Shown: positions 18,231 to 27,866 of the stretch, in pieces
How positions within the stretch are numbered: the stretch's first letter is position 1
Layout: each line of letters starts with the position of its first letter
Assembly (NCBI GenBank): GCA_949300335.1
Contig: CASGDV010000107.1
Span: forward strand, 1 to 60,568
Reading direction: 5' to 3'
From: an uncultured Bacteroidales bacterium
GTDB taxonomy: Bacteria > Bacteroidota > Bacteroidia > Bacteroidales > UBA932
DNA: 60,568 nucleotides
The notes under the pieces: model-generated
Databases searched by the model: none
Seen by the model: only the letters and a program-made list of their open reading frames with translations
What the model was told of the DNA's origin: nothing
Translations under genes and position numbers: made by a program

Positions 18231-19316
18231 ATGAAAAAGAAAATAGCCATATTGCCCGGTGACGGCATCGGTCCTGAGATAATGGAAGAGACGGTAAAGG
18301 TCATAAATGCCGTAAGCGGATACAGCAGTATCGAACCCGAATTCGAATATGCCGATATCGGTGCTGTCGCGATAGACAGGACAGGTGATCCGTTTCCTGA
18401 AAAGACGTATGATATATGCATGAAGGCCGATACGATACTTTTCGGAGCAATCGGAGATCCGAAATATGACAACGATCCATCTGCAAAGGTACGTCCCGAA
18501 CAGGGTTTGCTGAGGATGCGGAAATCTCTCGGATTGTTTGCCAATATCCGTCCGGTCAGTCCTTATGCTTCCCTTCTGGATTCATCGCCTTTGAAGAATG
18601 ACATTGTAGAAGGTGCGGATTTCGTTGTTGTCAGAGAACTTACCGGAGGAATGTATTTCGGAGAGCCCCGCGGACGTAATGAAATGGGGGACAAGGCGTT
18701 CGATACATGTGTCTATTCAAAGTATGAGATAATGAGGGTTGCGGAAATCGCATTCGAATATGCAAGGCGTAGAAAAGGAAAGGTGACCCTTGTAGACAAG
18801 GCTAATGTCCTTGCTACATCAAGGCTGTGGCGCGAGACTGTAAAGGAACTGCATGCAGGGAAATACAGAGATGTCGAACTTGATTTTCTTTATGTAGACA
18901 ATGCCGCGATGAAAATGGTTTCCGATCCGAGATTTTTCGACGTGATTCTTACGGAAAACATGTTCGGTGATATTCTCAGTGACGTGTCAGGGGTTATCAA
19001 CGGATCTATAGGCCTGCTTCCGTCCGCATCACTCGGTGAAAGCCGCAGTCTTTTTGAACCGATACACGGTTCGTTCCCTCAGGGAGCGGGGAAGAATATC
19101 GCAAATCCGGTTGCTACAATCCTTTCGGCAGCAATGATGTATGAGGATGCTTTCGGAGCGGCAGCCGAGGGACGTGTTATTAGGGAGGCTTGCGCCGATG
19201 CTGTAAACTCCGGCGTATGTACCCCTGATATATTCCCGGGAAGCTCATATGGGACAAAAGAGGTGGGAGACTATATTGCAGGCAGGATACATGAAAGATG
19301 CAAGAACGCTCTATGA
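18231..19316 (+). CDS. leuB: 3-isopropylmalate dehydrogenase
   Basis: 361 residues: GDGIGPEIMEETVKVI at the N-terminus, ELTGGMYFGEPR for substrate contact, VDKANVLATSRLWRE with the catalytic Lys, and NMFGDILSDVSG for Mg2+ and NAD. It oxidatively decarboxylates 3-isopropylmalate to 2-oxoisocaproate, the leucine keto acid. Its 3' end overlaps the next gene by 26 bp. Confidence 0.97.
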   Translation: MKKKIAILPGDGIGPEIMEETVKVINAVSGYSSIEPEFEYADIGAVAIDRTGDPFPEKTYDICMKADTILFGAIGDPKYDNDPSAKVRPEQGLLRMRKSLGLFANIRPVSPYASLLDSSPLKNDIVEGADFVVVRELTGGMYFGEPRGRNEMGDKAFDTCVYSKYEIMRVAEIAFEYARRRKGKVTLVDKANVLATSRLWRETVKELHAGKYRDVELDFLYVDNAAMKMVSDPRFFDVILTENMFGDILSDVSGVINGSIGLLPSASLGESRSLFEPIHGSFPQGAGKNIANPVATILSAAMMYEDAFGAAAEGRVIREACADAVNSGVCTPDIFPGSSYGTKEVGDYIAGRIHERCKNAL

Positions 19317-20181
19317 CCCGCAGATAGGCGAGATAATCCTGGAGAAAACTACCCGCAGCCGGAGACTGTCGGTACGGATCCATCCGCTGAGAGGGGTGAG
19401 GGTATCTGTTCCGGTTACGGTTTCATATGATGAAGCCTATGCTTTCTGTCTTTTGAAAAAGGACCGGATCCTAAATGTGATTTCAAGACAGAAACGTGAA
19501 CTGGAGCAGTCGGAAGTAGAAGGGAAGGCCATTACAGGACTGGGAAACGGAACCGTAGTGCGGACATTGCTTTCTGAAATAAGGTTCGAGAGAACCGACG
19601 GACCGGAGAGCGGGAAGATTGAAATTGATACAAAGCTCATTGAAGATGTGAAGAAGACAGGTAGGTTGTATCTGGATATAAATAAACCTGTTATGCTGAA
19701 GTCGGTGAAATATTCCGGCTGTGTTTATGAAGAGGATACGAAGGAACTATTTGCTATGCTGTCAGGTATACTGACAGGGATTCTGCGGACAGAGGCGAAG
19801 ATAATACTCCCCAGAAAAATATCTTTGCTGGCGGAACGGTTCGGCTTTGGTTTCGGAAAACTCTTCATAAAGCATAACTTGTCAAATTGGGGCAGCTGTT
19901 CGATAAGATCCAATATAAATCTGAATCTGAATCTTGTGAGATTGCCGGAGGTTTTATGCGATTATGTGCTTCTTCATGAACTTTGTCATCTGAAGTATTA
20001 CGATCATGGTGCGAATTTTCACCGGCTGCTGGAAAAAATGCTGTATGATAATTTGAAATGTCAGCTCCGTACAGGCGCTCCTTATGTTAAGGAATATTTG
20101 CAAATGAATGAAGATTCGAAACAAAAGTGGCCTCTCCAGAAAAAAATGCAATCGGAACTGAAGGCTTACAGGCTGATATGA
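19291..20181 (+). CDS. YgjP-like (DUF45) zinc metallopeptidase domain protein
   Basis: 296 residues from ATG 19291 (MKDARTLYDPQIGEI), preceded by AGGCAGGA. The upstream frame start at 19249 lies deep in leuB and is less likely. The C-terminal part carries HELCHLKYYDHGANFHRLL, an HExxH zinc motif with a third histidine, as in the YgjP/WLM-type gluzincin-like family. The N-terminal beta-rich half (RSRRLSVRIHPLRGVRVSVP) also fits DUF45. These proteins are poorly characterised, sometimes linked to restriction or repair operons. Here it overlaps leuB by 26 bp and so is transcribed with leucine biosynthesis; a functional link is not obvious. Confidence 0.8.
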   Translation: MKDARTLYDPQIGEIILEKTTRSRRLSVRIHPLRGVRVSVPVTVSYDEAYAFCLLKKDRILNVISRQKRELEQSEVEGKAITGLGNGTVVRTLLSEIRFERTDGPESGKIEIDTKLIEDVKKTGRLYLDINKPVMLKSVKYSGCVYEEDTKELFAMLSGILTGILRTEAKIILPRKISLLAERFGFGFGKLFIKHNLSNWGSCSIRSNINLNLNLVRLPEVLCDYVLLHELCHLKYYDHGANFHRLLEKMLYDNLKCQLRTGAPYVKEYLQMNEDSKQKWPLQKKMQSELKAYRLI

Positions 20182-20228
20182 AGCGTTTTTTAGACCTTGG
20201 AATGTTTCTGATTCTCAAATTAATTTTA

Positions 20229-20236
20229 TAAATTTG
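20229..20236 (+). promoter_or_regulatory. -7 element of the ilv operon
   Basis: TAAATTTG fits TAnnTTTG and lies 27 bp before the leader-peptide ATG. The -33 partner is weak (TTTCTG, 20205-20210, 18-bp spacer). Confidence 0.45.
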
Positions 20237-20263
20237 TAATTCACGAGAAATGATAGATATGCG

Positions 20264-20338
20264 ATGAATGTCACTGTTCACATACCGGTTGTCCTGCATT
20301 TGCCGGTCGAGATTGTTTCCATTATTCTAAGGAAGTAA
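20264..20338 (+). CDS. ilvL: Branched-chain-rich leader peptide of the ilv operon
   Basis: A 24-codon ORF starting MNVTVHIPVVLHLP and continuing with VEIVSIIL before RK and TAA. It contains 6 Val, 4 Ile and 3 Leu, 13 of 24 codons. It lies between the -7 element and a strong intrinsic terminator ahead of ilvD, as in attenuators of ilv operons elsewhere. Composition suggests sensing of all three charged branched-chain tRNAs. Like the leu leader it opens MN-x-T. Confidence 0.8.
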   Translation: MNVTVHIPVVLHLPVEIVSIILRK

Positions 20339-20365
20339 TCGGTGAATCCATCGGTATATGTGTAA

Positions 20366-20407
20366 TCGCTTGTTTACCTTTGGATCAGTAAGCAGGCGAA
20401 TTTTTTT
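20366..20407 (+). terminator. Attenuator terminator before ilvD
   Basis: TCGCTTGTTTAC (20366-20377) pairs with GTAAGCAGGCGA (20388-20399) over 12 continuous bp including two G-U, loop of 10 nt, then A and seven T. ilvD begins 19 bp later, so the hairpin must be bypassed for expression. Possible competing pairings start right after the leader stop: TGAATCCA (20343-20350) with TGGATCA (20381-20387), and GTAATCGG (20335-20342) with TTGTTTAC (20370-20377). The antiterminator is less clear than in the leu leader. Confidence 0.75.
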
Positions 20408-20426
20408 GAAATAAATTTCCTATGAT

Positions 20427-22253
20427 ATGAAAGAGCTAAGGAGTAACAAAAGTACAGTTGGGCGGAGAATGGCTGGTGCAAGGGGTCTTTGGCGTGCCAA
20501 CGGAATGACTGAGGACAAATTCGGAAAGCCTGTGATTGCCATTGTCAATTCTTTTACCCAGTTTGTCCCGGGACATGTACATCTGCATGAAATCGGACAG
20601 GAAATAAAGAAGGTTATAGAGGATGCAGGGTGTTTCGCTGCGGAATTCAATACCATTGCCATAGATGACGGGATTGCCATGGGACATGACGGCATGCTGT
20701 ACTCCCTTCCGTCGCGCGACATGATTGCAGACAGCGTGGAATATATGTGCAATGCGCATTGCGCTGATGCGATGATCTGCATCTCGAACTGCGATAAAGT
20801 GACTCCGGGAATGCTCATGGCTGCAATGAGGCTGAATATTCCTGCGGTATTCGTTTCCGGTGGTCCTATGGAGGCCGGGAGGATAGGGAAAAATGATTAC
20901 GATCTTATCGATATCATGGTCAAGGGAGCCGATACTTCTGTTCCGGATTCCGAATTGGATGAACTGGAAAGGGTCGGATGTCCTACATGCGGGTGCTGTT
21001 CCGGAATGTTTACGGCCAATTCAATGAATTGCCTGTCGGAGGCATTGGGATTGTCTTTGCCGGGAAACGGCTCTGTTCTCGCGACTCATGAACAGAGAAA
21101 ACTGCTTTTCAGGAAGGGGGCGGAACTTATTGTGAAGAATGCTCTGGCTTACTATATGGATGATGATGAGTCTGTATTGCCGCGTTCAATTGCAACGAAA
21201 AAGGCTTTTGAAAATGCCATGTCGCTCGATATCGCGATGGGAGGTTCCACTAATACCGTACTTCATCTGCTTGCCATTGCCAATGAGGCCGGTGTCGATT
21301 TCACAATGGACGATATAGACAGGCTCTCCCGCAAGGTGCCGGTGTTGTGCAAAGTGGCTCCGAACAGCAGATATCATATACAGGACGTGAACAGAGCCGG
21401 TGGCGTGATGGGTATCTTAGGCGAACTCGACAGAGGAGGTTTCATAGATACTTCCGTCTCAAGGGTGGATTATCCGTCGTTGAAGGATGCTCTGGATGAC
21501 AATGACATAATGCGCGGTTCGGTTTCCCCGGCTGCCATGGAAAGATACCGTTCGGCACCTTGCGGTGTCAGAAATCTGGTCCTCGGATCATTCGACGGAT
21601 ATTATGATGAACTTGATAGGGACAGGACAAAAGGATGCATAAGGAATGTTGCATCGGCATATTCCTCCGACGGCGGACTTGCCGTGCTTTACGGGAATAT
21701 TGCCGGAGACGGATGTATCGTCAAGACAGCCGGTGTTGATTCCAGCATACTCTCCTTCAAGGGGACGGCAAGGGTCTTCGAGTCGCAGGAAGAGGCTTGC
21801 GATGGCATCCTCGGAGGAAAGGTTTCTTCCGGAGATGTAGTGGTGATTCTTTATGAGGGTCCGAAGGGAGGGCCGGGAATGCAGGAAATGCTGTATCCGA
21901 CGTCATATATCAAGAGCCGTCATCTGGGGAAGGAGTGCGCCTTGATTACTGACGGACGGTTCAGCGGCGGCACATCCGGACTTTCAATAGGACATATTTC
22001 ACCTGAAGCCGCTTCCGGTGGCAATGTCGCTTTGATCAAGGACGGAGACATGATAGAAATAGATATCAACAGGCGTTCCATAAATGTTCTTGTTTCCGAA
22101 GAACATTTGGCGGAAAGACGGAAGGACGAACTTGCGCGTGGAAAGGATGCCTTTACTCCTCATGGACGCGACAGGGTGGTTTCCAAGGCTTTGAAGGCCT
22201 ATTCCCGCATGGTGTCATCAGCGGACAAGGGTGGAATCAGATTGGATATATAA
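20427..22253 (+). CDS. ilvD: Dihydroxy-acid dehydratase
   Basis: 608 residues. Iron-sulfur cysteines appear in [11 protein letters not shown] and [19 protein letters not shown], with the family signatures [16 protein letters not shown] and [15 protein letters not shown]. It dehydrates 2,3-dihydroxy-isovalerate and -methylvalerate, the step shared by valine, leucine and isoleucine synthesis. First structural gene after the ilv attenuator; 14 bp to ilvB. Confidence 0.97.
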   Translation: MKELRSNKSTVGRRMAGARGLWRANGMTEDKFGKPVIAIVNSFTQFVPGHVHLHEIGQEIKKVIEDAGCFAAEFNTIAIDDGIAMGHDGMLYSLPSRDMIADSVEYMCNAHCADAMICISNCDKVTPGMLMAAMRLNIPAVFVSGGPMEAGRIGKNDYDLIDIMVKGADTSVPDSELDELERVGCPTCGCCSGMFTANSMNCLSEALGLSLPGNGSVLATHEQRKLLFRKGAELIVKNALAYYMDDDESVLPRSIATKKAFENAMSLDIAMGGSTNTVLHLLAIANEAGVDFTMDDIDRLSRKVPVLCKVAPNSRYHIQDVNRAGGVMGILGELDRGGFIDTSVSRVDYPSLKDALDDNDIMRGSVSPAAMERYRSAPCGVRNLVLGSFDGYYDELDRDRTKGCIRNVASAYSSDGGLAVLYGNIAGDGCIVKTAGVDSSILSFKGTARVFESQEEACDGILGGKVSSGDVVVILYEGPKGGPGMQEMLYPTSYIKSRHLGKECALITDGRFSGGTSGLSIGHISPEAASGGNVALIKDGDMIEIDINRRSINVLVSEEHLAERRKDELARGKDAFTPHGRDRVVSKALKAYSRMVSSADKGGIRLDI

Positions 22254-22267
22254 CTTAACAGACAGAC

Positions 22268-23962
22268 ATGGAAAATAAAGTTACAGGTTCGGAGGCATTG
22301 ATGCTCTCCCTGATAAGGGAAGGGGCAGAGGTCCTTTTCGGATACCCGGGAGGAGCCATAATGCCTGTTTATGATGCGCTTATGAACCATTCGGACAAGT
22401 TGAGGCATATTCTTGTGCGTCACGAACAGGGTGCCGTACACGCGGCCCAGGGCTATGCCCGTTCTTCCGGCAAGGTGGGACTTTGCATGGTCACCGGAGG
22501 TCCCGGTGCAACGAACACCATAACCGGAATTGCAGATGCGATGCTTGACAGCACTCCTGTGATTATTATTGCAGGGCAGATTTCCACAGACCTTATAGGT
22601 ACGGATGCATTTCAGGAAGTCGATTTCACGTGTGTAACCCAGCCGATTGCAAAATGGAGCTGCCAGATCAGTTCAGCGGATGACATCAGTTCCGTAGTTG
22701 CGCGTGCCTTTTTCGTGGCAAAATCGGGACGTCCTGGACCTGTCGTTCTCAGCATTACGAAGAATGCCCAGGTGGGAATGACCGAATATGTACCGTCCGC
22801 AATGGATTTCATTAGAAGTTATGACAATGATCCGGAAGTGGACATGGCGATGATAGATGAAGCTGTCAAGGCTATTGATTCCGCGAAAAAACCGTTTGTC
22901 CTGGCTGGACAGGGTATAGAATTGGGAGATGCCCAGGAAGAGTTCAGACAGTTCATAGAAAAGGCGGATCTTCCATGCGGCTGCACATTGCTCGGTTTGT
23001 CGACACTGCCTTCTTCACACAGGCTGAACATGGGTATGCTCGGCATGCACGGAAATCTCTGCACTAATGTCAAGACGAACGAGTGTGATGTCCTTATAGC
23101 CGTAGGCATGAGGTTTGACGACAGGGTTACGGGCAATGTCGATACCTATGCACGGCAGGCCAAAATCATACACCTTGACATAGACCAGTCCGAGATTGGA
23201 AAGAACGTGAAAGCCGATATTCCAGTCCTGGGCAATTGCAAGAAGACTCTGGCACTTCTGACCGAAAGAATTTCACCGGCTTCACACAGCGGGTGGATAG
23301 AAAGTTTCTCCCCATACAGGAAAGAAGAATATGACAGAGTGATAAAAAAGGAACTGTATCCGGCAGACGGTCCGCTTAATATGGGTGAGGTCGTGAATGC
23401 AGTCAGTGAGGCTACGGGCCATAATGCCGTCCTTGTCACGGATGTCGGACAGAACCAGATGATGGCTTCCAGATATTTCAAGTATTCAGGTAAAAGAAGC
23501 ATAATAACTTCAGGCGGAATGGGAACCATGGGATTCGGCATACCCGCTGCCATAGGAGCCACTTACGGAAATCCGGACCGTCCCGTATGCGTGTTCACGG
23601 GAGACGGAGGGCTTCAGATGACCATTCAGGAATTCGGGACGATAATGGAGAACAGGGTCCCGGTCAAGATGATTTTGCTGAACAACAATTATCTTGGAAA
23701 TGTAAGGCAGTGGCAGGAGCTTTTCTTCCACAAGAGATATTCCTTCACACATCTGGACAATCCGGATTTCCAGGTAATCGCTTCTGCTTACAGGATTCCG
23801 TCCAGACGTGTCATTGAAAGGAAGGACCTCGAGGATGCGATAAGGGAGATGCTCGACACTGACGGACCTTTCTTCCTTGAGGCCTGCGTGGCTGAGGAAG
23901 GCAACGTGATGCCTATGACTCCTCCGGGAGGATCAATAGACAATATGTTGATGGAATGTTGA
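22268..23962 (+). CDS. ilvB: Acetolactate synthase large (catalytic) subunit
   Basis: 564 residues with the three ThDP-enzyme domains. The catalytic Glu lies in VRHEQGAVHAAQGYARSSG, the ThDP/Mg2+ motif is GDGGLQMTIQEFGTIMENR, and an FAD-binding central domain is present. It makes acetolactate and acetohydroxybutyrate. The small subunit follows. Confidence 0.96.
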   Translation: MENKVTGSEALMLSLIREGAEVLFGYPGGAIMPVYDALMNHSDKLRHILVRHEQGAVHAAQGYARSSGKVGLCMVTGGPGATNTITGIADAMLDSTPVIIIAGQISTDLIGTDAFQEVDFTCVTQPIAKWSCQISSADDISSVVARAFFVAKSGRPGPVVLSITKNAQVGMTEYVPSAMDFIRSYDNDPEVDMAMIDEAVKAIDSAKKPFVLAGQGIELGDAQEEFRQFIEKADLPCGCTLLGLSTLPSSHRLNMGMLGMHGNLCTNVKTNECDVLIAVGMRFDDRVTGNVDTYARQAKIIHLDIDQSEIGKNVKADIPVLGNCKKTLALLTERISPASHSGWIESFSPYRKEEYDRVIKKELYPADGPLNMGEVVNAVSEATGHNAVLVTDVGQNQMMASRYFKYSGKRSIITSGGMGTMGFGIPAAIGATYGNPDRPVCVFTGDGGLQMTIQEFGTIMENRVPVKMILLNNNYLGNVRQWQELFFHKRYSFTHLDNPDFQVIASAYRIPSRRVIERKDLEDAIREMLDTDGPFFLEACVAEEGNVMPMTPPGGSIDNMLMEC

Positions 23963-23993
23963 ATGTTATGACCATTTATTGAACGGACAGATT

Positions 23994-24539
23994 ATGGAAG
24001 AACCGATTTTATATACCATAATAGTGCATTCCGAGAATTTTTCCGGAATACTGAACCAGGTTGCTGCCGTATTCACCAGGCTTCAGGTAAATATCGAAAG
24101 CCTCAATGTTTCGGCATCATCGATGCCTAACGTGCACAAATATACTATTACGTGCCGTACGACGCAGAAAAACATAGACAAGATAATAAAGCAAATCAAC
24201 AAGAAGCTTGATGTCATCAATGCCGCATATTATCTGGACAGCCAGATATTCCAGAGCGAGATAGCGATGTTCAAGATATCGACTGACGAGTTCCAGAAAA
24301 GCGAGGATACGAGCCGTCTTCTGAGGGGATACAATACCCATATCGTGGAAGTGACTCCCGACTACCTCATCGTGGAACTGGCCGGTTCCAGCGACGACAT
24401 AACCTCCTTGTTTGACGAATTGAAAAATATCGGCTGCCTCAGACAGTTCGTGAGATCCGGCAGGGTTGCTGTCACGGCCGCAAATTTCGAACCTGTAAGC
24501 ACATGGCTCGCAGACAGGGAAAGAAGAAACAATTTATAA
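23994..24539 (+). CDS. ilvN: Acetolactate synthase small (regulatory) subunit
   Basis: 181 residues from ATG 23994 (MEEPILYTIIVHSENFSGI); an in-frame TTG at 23979 would add five residues. The N-terminal ACT domain binds the feedback amino acid; the C-terminal domain activates IlvB. The length is closer to IlvH-type subunits than to the short E. coli IlvN. Directly upstream of ilvC. Confidence 0.92.
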   Translation: MEEPILYTIIVHSENFSGILNQVAAVFTRLQVNIESLNVSASSMPNVHKYTITCRTTQKNIDKIIKQINKKLDVINAAYYLDSQIFQSEIAMFKISTDEFQKSEDTSRLLRGYNTHIVEVTPDYLIVELAGSSDDITSLFDELKNIGCLRQFVRSGRVAVTAANFEPVSTWLADRERRNNL

Positions 24540-24566
24540 TCCAATAATTGACTAAAAATTTAAGTT

Positions 24567-25613
24567 ATGGCAAAAATGAACTTTGGCGGTGTTGAGGAAA
24601 CTGTTGTTACCCGCACCGAATTTCCCCTTGAAAAAGCAAGAGAAATCCTGAAGGACGAGACTATCGCAGTAATAGGCTACGGTGTCCAGGGTCCAGGGCA
24701 GTCCCTTAATCTCAGAGACAACGGCTTCAATGTCATTGTGGGTCAGAGACAGGGCTCAAAGAGCTGGGACAAGGCTGTCGCTGACGGCTGGGTTCCTGGA
24801 GAAACCCTTTTTGATATCGAACAGGCATGTGAAAAAGCTACGATCATAGAATATCTGCTGTCCGATGCCGGACAGATTTCCGTATGGCCGGTTGTGAAGA
24901 AACACCTTACTCCGGGCAAGGCTCTGTATTTCTCACATGGCTTCGGCATTACCTATAAGGAACGTACCGGCATAGTGCCTCCTGAGGATGTGGATGTAAT
25001 CCTTGTCGCTCCAAAAGGTTCCGGAACTTCACTCAGAAGACTTTTCCTCCAGGGAAAGGGTGTCAATTCGTCATTTGCAATACATCAGGATGCTACAGGC
25101 AAGGCTTATGACAGGGTGATTGCTTTGGGAATCGGAGTAGGATCAGGCTATCTGTTTGAAACGACTTTCAAACGTGAGGTATATTCGGATCTGACAGGGG
25201 AGAGAGGAACTCTAATGGGAGCCATTCAGGGTATTTTCGCCGCCCAGTATCAGGTGTTGAGGGAAAACGGGCATACTCCTTCGGAAGCTTTCAATGAAAC
25301 GGTAGAGGAACTCAGCCAGAGTCTCATGCCTTTGATTTCCGAAAACGGAATGGACTGGATGTATGCAAACTGCTCGACTACGGCCCAAAGGGGAGCGCTC
25401 GACTGGTGGAAGAAATTCCGTGATGCGACTCTTCCTGTCTTCAATGAACTGTATGAAAGCGTCAAGACAGGCAATGAAGCGCAGATATCCATTGATTCCA
25501 ACAGCAAGCCTGATTACAGGGAAAAACTGAATGCGGAACTCAAGGAAATGCATGACAGTGAACTCTGGAGAACCGGTGAAGTAGTAAGAAAACTTCGTCC
25601 GGAGAAGAACTGA
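24567..25613 (+). CDS. ilvC: Ketol-acid reductoisomerase
   Basis: 348 residues. The nucleotide-binding motif is GYGVQGPGQSLNLRDNG and the specificity loop reads GQRQGSKSWDKA. Later segments FETTFKREVYSDLTGERGTL and EELSQSLMPLISENGMDWMY supply metal and substrate ligands (D-x3-E and the following acidic residues). It converts acetolactate to dihydroxyisovalerate with Mg2+ and NAD(P)H; cofactor preference cannot be assigned safely. Last gene of the operon, one base from the convergent MATE gene. Confidence 0.96.
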   Translation: MAKMNFGGVEETVVTRTEFPLEKAREILKDETIAVIGYGVQGPGQSLNLRDNGFNVIVGQRQGSKSWDKAVADGWVPGETLFDIEQACEKATIIEYLLSDAGQISVWPVVKKHLTPGKALYFSHGFGITYKERTGIVPPEDVDVILVAPKGSGTSLRRLFLQGKGVNSSFAIHQDATGKAYDRVIALGIGVGSGYLFETTFKREVYSDLTGERGTLMGAIQGIFAAQYQVLRENGHTPSEAFNETVEELSQSLMPLISENGMDWMYANCSTTAQRGALDWWKKFRDATLPVFNELYESVKTGNEAQISIDSNSKPDYREKLNAELKEMHDSELWRTGEVVRKLRPEKN

Positions 25614-25614
25614 C

Positions 25615-26955
25615 CTATACTTTCTTGTTCTTCCATCTGCCGCTCCTGAGGTAGAGGCCGCTGAGAAGCATGAGAGTTGCGGCATATATGCTTTCTGCCG
25701 TCCAGCAGACTGCCACATCAGCCCTGATTATGCTTATGACTACCGTACAATAGGCCATATATATAATCAGGGCTATCATTTCGAGCCTGAATGCTGCTTT
25801 TGTATTTCCGGTTCCCGATACTGAATTGAAAAATATGTTTCCGGCAATGTTGAATGCATAGGATATGCACATTATTATCATTGAAGGAACTGTTGCAGAA
25901 ATCAGGTCCGGTATGTCCGTATATATACTGATTATGCTTTCGGGAAATATGCAGAAGGCTGCAATTACAGCGGCAAGGATGGAGTAGGTAAGTTTAAGGA
26001 CTCTTTTGATGAGGGACATCACGCTTTCGGGATGTCCCTCTCCTATTATATTGCTGACAAGTGTGCTGCATGTCGCTGAAAATGCCATAAGAACCATCCA
26101 GATCAGTCCCGATACATTTCTTACTATGTTCGATATGGCGAGCGCCCTTTCTCCGAGGTGTTCGATATACATGAAGAAGATGAACCATGTGGAAACCGAC
26201 ACAAAATGCTGTATCATTGTCCAGACAGATACGGAAAGCATGTTTTTCAGGACTTTCCAGTCAAAACGGGCCATTCTGTCCATTCCGTATTTGACTGTGT
26301 CGCATTTCCTTGACGTGTACGATATGAAAAACAGAAGGGATACAAGTTCCGCCAGCGAAGATCCTATTGCCGCACCTGAAATTCCAAGAGCCGGTATGCC
26401 TAATTTTCCGAAAATCAGCACCCAGTTGAAAAAAATGTTCGACAGGACCATTACTATGGAGTTCAGAGTCAAGGTTTTTGTCTGTGTGGTACCTACATAG
26501 AAAGCCCTGAACATGACGGTGGCGAATGCAAACAGAAGTCCTGGAATACGCCATCTGACATATTGCATTGATGCATCCAGTATATGTTCGGATGAAATCA
26601 TCATTTTCATGATGGCGGGAGAAAACAATTCGGAAAGGAGAATTATTGCAAGTGCAAGGGCAACCAGCATGTATATTCCATGCCAGAAGATACGTCCAGT
26701 ATCCGCAAAACGTTTCTCTCCGTTCCTGCGCCCGATTATTATCTGGGATCCGATGCTGAAACCGAATCCTATCATGAATATCACGAGATAGAATATGCTG
26801 CCTATGGCGGCGGCACCGAGTTCTATTTCACCTACGCGTCCCAGAAATGCGGTATCCGTCATGCCTATCATCTGCTCCATGACAAGACTGATGAGGATAG
26901 GGTAGGCTACTTTCCAAATATTTCTGTATGAATAGGTGCTGACTGTGTTGTTCAT
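25615..26955 (-). CDS. MATE family multidrug/metabolite efflux transporter
   Basis: 446 residues with twelve predicted membrane segments in two MatE halves; characteristic PILISLVMEQMIGMTDTAFLGR at the N-terminus and FNWVLIFGKLGIPALGISGAA in the middle. It exports organic cations in exchange for Na+ or H+; the substrate is unknown. Its start overlaps the truB stop by 4 bp, placing it at the end of the gltX operon. Confidence 0.92.
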   Translation of the reverse strand: MNNTVSTYSYRNIWKVAYPILISLVMEQMIGMTDTAFLGRVGEIELGAAAIGSIFYLVIFMIGFGFSIGSQIIIGRRNGEKRFADTGRIFWHGIYMLVALALAIILLSELFSPAIMKMMISSEHILDASMQYVRWRIPGLLFAFATVMFRAFYVGTTQTKTLTLNSIVMVLSNIFFNWVLIFGKLGIPALGISGAAIGSSLAELVSLLFFISYTSRKCDTVKYGMDRMARFDWKVLKNMLSVSVWTMIQHFVSVSTWFIFFMYIEHLGERALAISNIVRNVSGLIWMVLMAFSATCSTLVSNIIGEGHPESVMSLIKRVLKLTYSILAAVIAAFCIFPESIISIYTDIPDLISATVPSMIIMCISYAFNIAGNIFFNSVSGTGNTKAAFRLEMIALIIYMAYCTVVISIIRADVAVCWTAESIYAATLMLLSGLYLRSGRWKNKKV

Positions 26956-27860
26956 TGTCTTGTTTTCAGGATTTCCATAATCTTTTCAAGGCTTAGAGAT
27001 TTGTCTACACCGAATATCCCGCTCCTCGATCTCTGAAGGCTGTCGAGGAATGCTCCGCTTCCGAGTCTTTCTCCAAGGTCTCTGGCTACGGCTCTTATAT
27101 ATGTGCCTTTGCTGCAGGATATTCTGATCAGCGCTCGTGGCAGAGGCGGCCCCTCATATCCGGCAATTCTGATACGGGATGAGGCTCCGTCATTTCCTGA
27201 CGTGCCGTTATCCGTGTCCGGAGGTGCAGGCTTGTATTCACTGTCATAGGAAAGCAGTTCCATTTCCCGGATTCTTATTGTCGTGGTCCTTATCAGTTCG
27301 GACGCGGCATCGTCGAAAATCTTTCCGTCATGTCCGTCTTTCTGTCTGGAGTACAGTTTTCTCGCCAGTTCGTATGCGCGTATTCCGTCTACGGATTTCG
27401 CCGAGAAGAGAGGGGCGATCTGTTCCTGTTCCCCTATAAATGTTTCCAGAGCATCCCGGATATCTTTTTCCGTAATATGCCCGTATGGAAAATATCTGTC
27501 GATTTCCTTTTCCCTGTCATAAGAAGGAGTGGTTGCCCCGAATACGATGCCTGCAACATACTCCTTGTCCGATGCCTGTATCTTCTCTGCAAGCTTTGTA
27601 GCTTTCCCGATACATATGATGAGTACTCCCGTAGCCAGAGGATCAAGGGTTCCTGCATGTCCTACCTTGAGATTCTTTTTGCCGAAATGGCGTATGGCGG
27701 CATATTTTATTTTTCTTATCACATCAGCCGATGTCCATCTGTACGGCTTGTCTACCGGGATAATTATTCCTCCAGGATAATCTTCGATATCGTGTGACAG
27801 AACGGAACCTTCCGTTGCAATGCAAGGCTCCGGCACTTGTTCCGTATTCAGCTTGTCCAT
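26952..27860 (-). CDS. truB: tRNA pseudouridine(55) synthase
   Basis: 302 residues. The catalytic Asp73 lies in GHAGTLDPLATGVL, and GIIIPVDKPYRWTSADV opens the catalytic domain; CSKGTYIRAVARDLGERLG is the later conserved block. It makes pseudouridine 55 in the T-loop of tRNAs. A hydrophilic stretch of about 25 residues rich in D, G, S and N (near residue 210-230) is inserted between the two blocks and looks like a disordered loop. 6 bp after rpiB. Confidence 0.95.
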   Translation of the reverse strand: MDKLNTEQVPEPCIATEGSVLSHDIEDYPGGIIIPVDKPYRWTSADVIRKIKYAAIRHFGKKNLKVGHAGTLDPLATGVLIICIGKATKLAEKIQASDKEYVAGIVFGATTPSYDREKEIDRYFPYGHITEKDIRDALETFIGEQEQIAPLFSAKSVDGIRAYELARKLYSRQKDGHDGKIFDDAASELIRTTTIRIREMELLSYDSEYKPAPPDTDNGTSGNDGASSRIRIAGYEGPPLPRALIRISCSKGTYIRAVARDLGERLGSGAFLDSLQRSRSGIFGVDKSLSLEKIMEILKTRQ

Positions 27861-27866
27861 GGCAGT

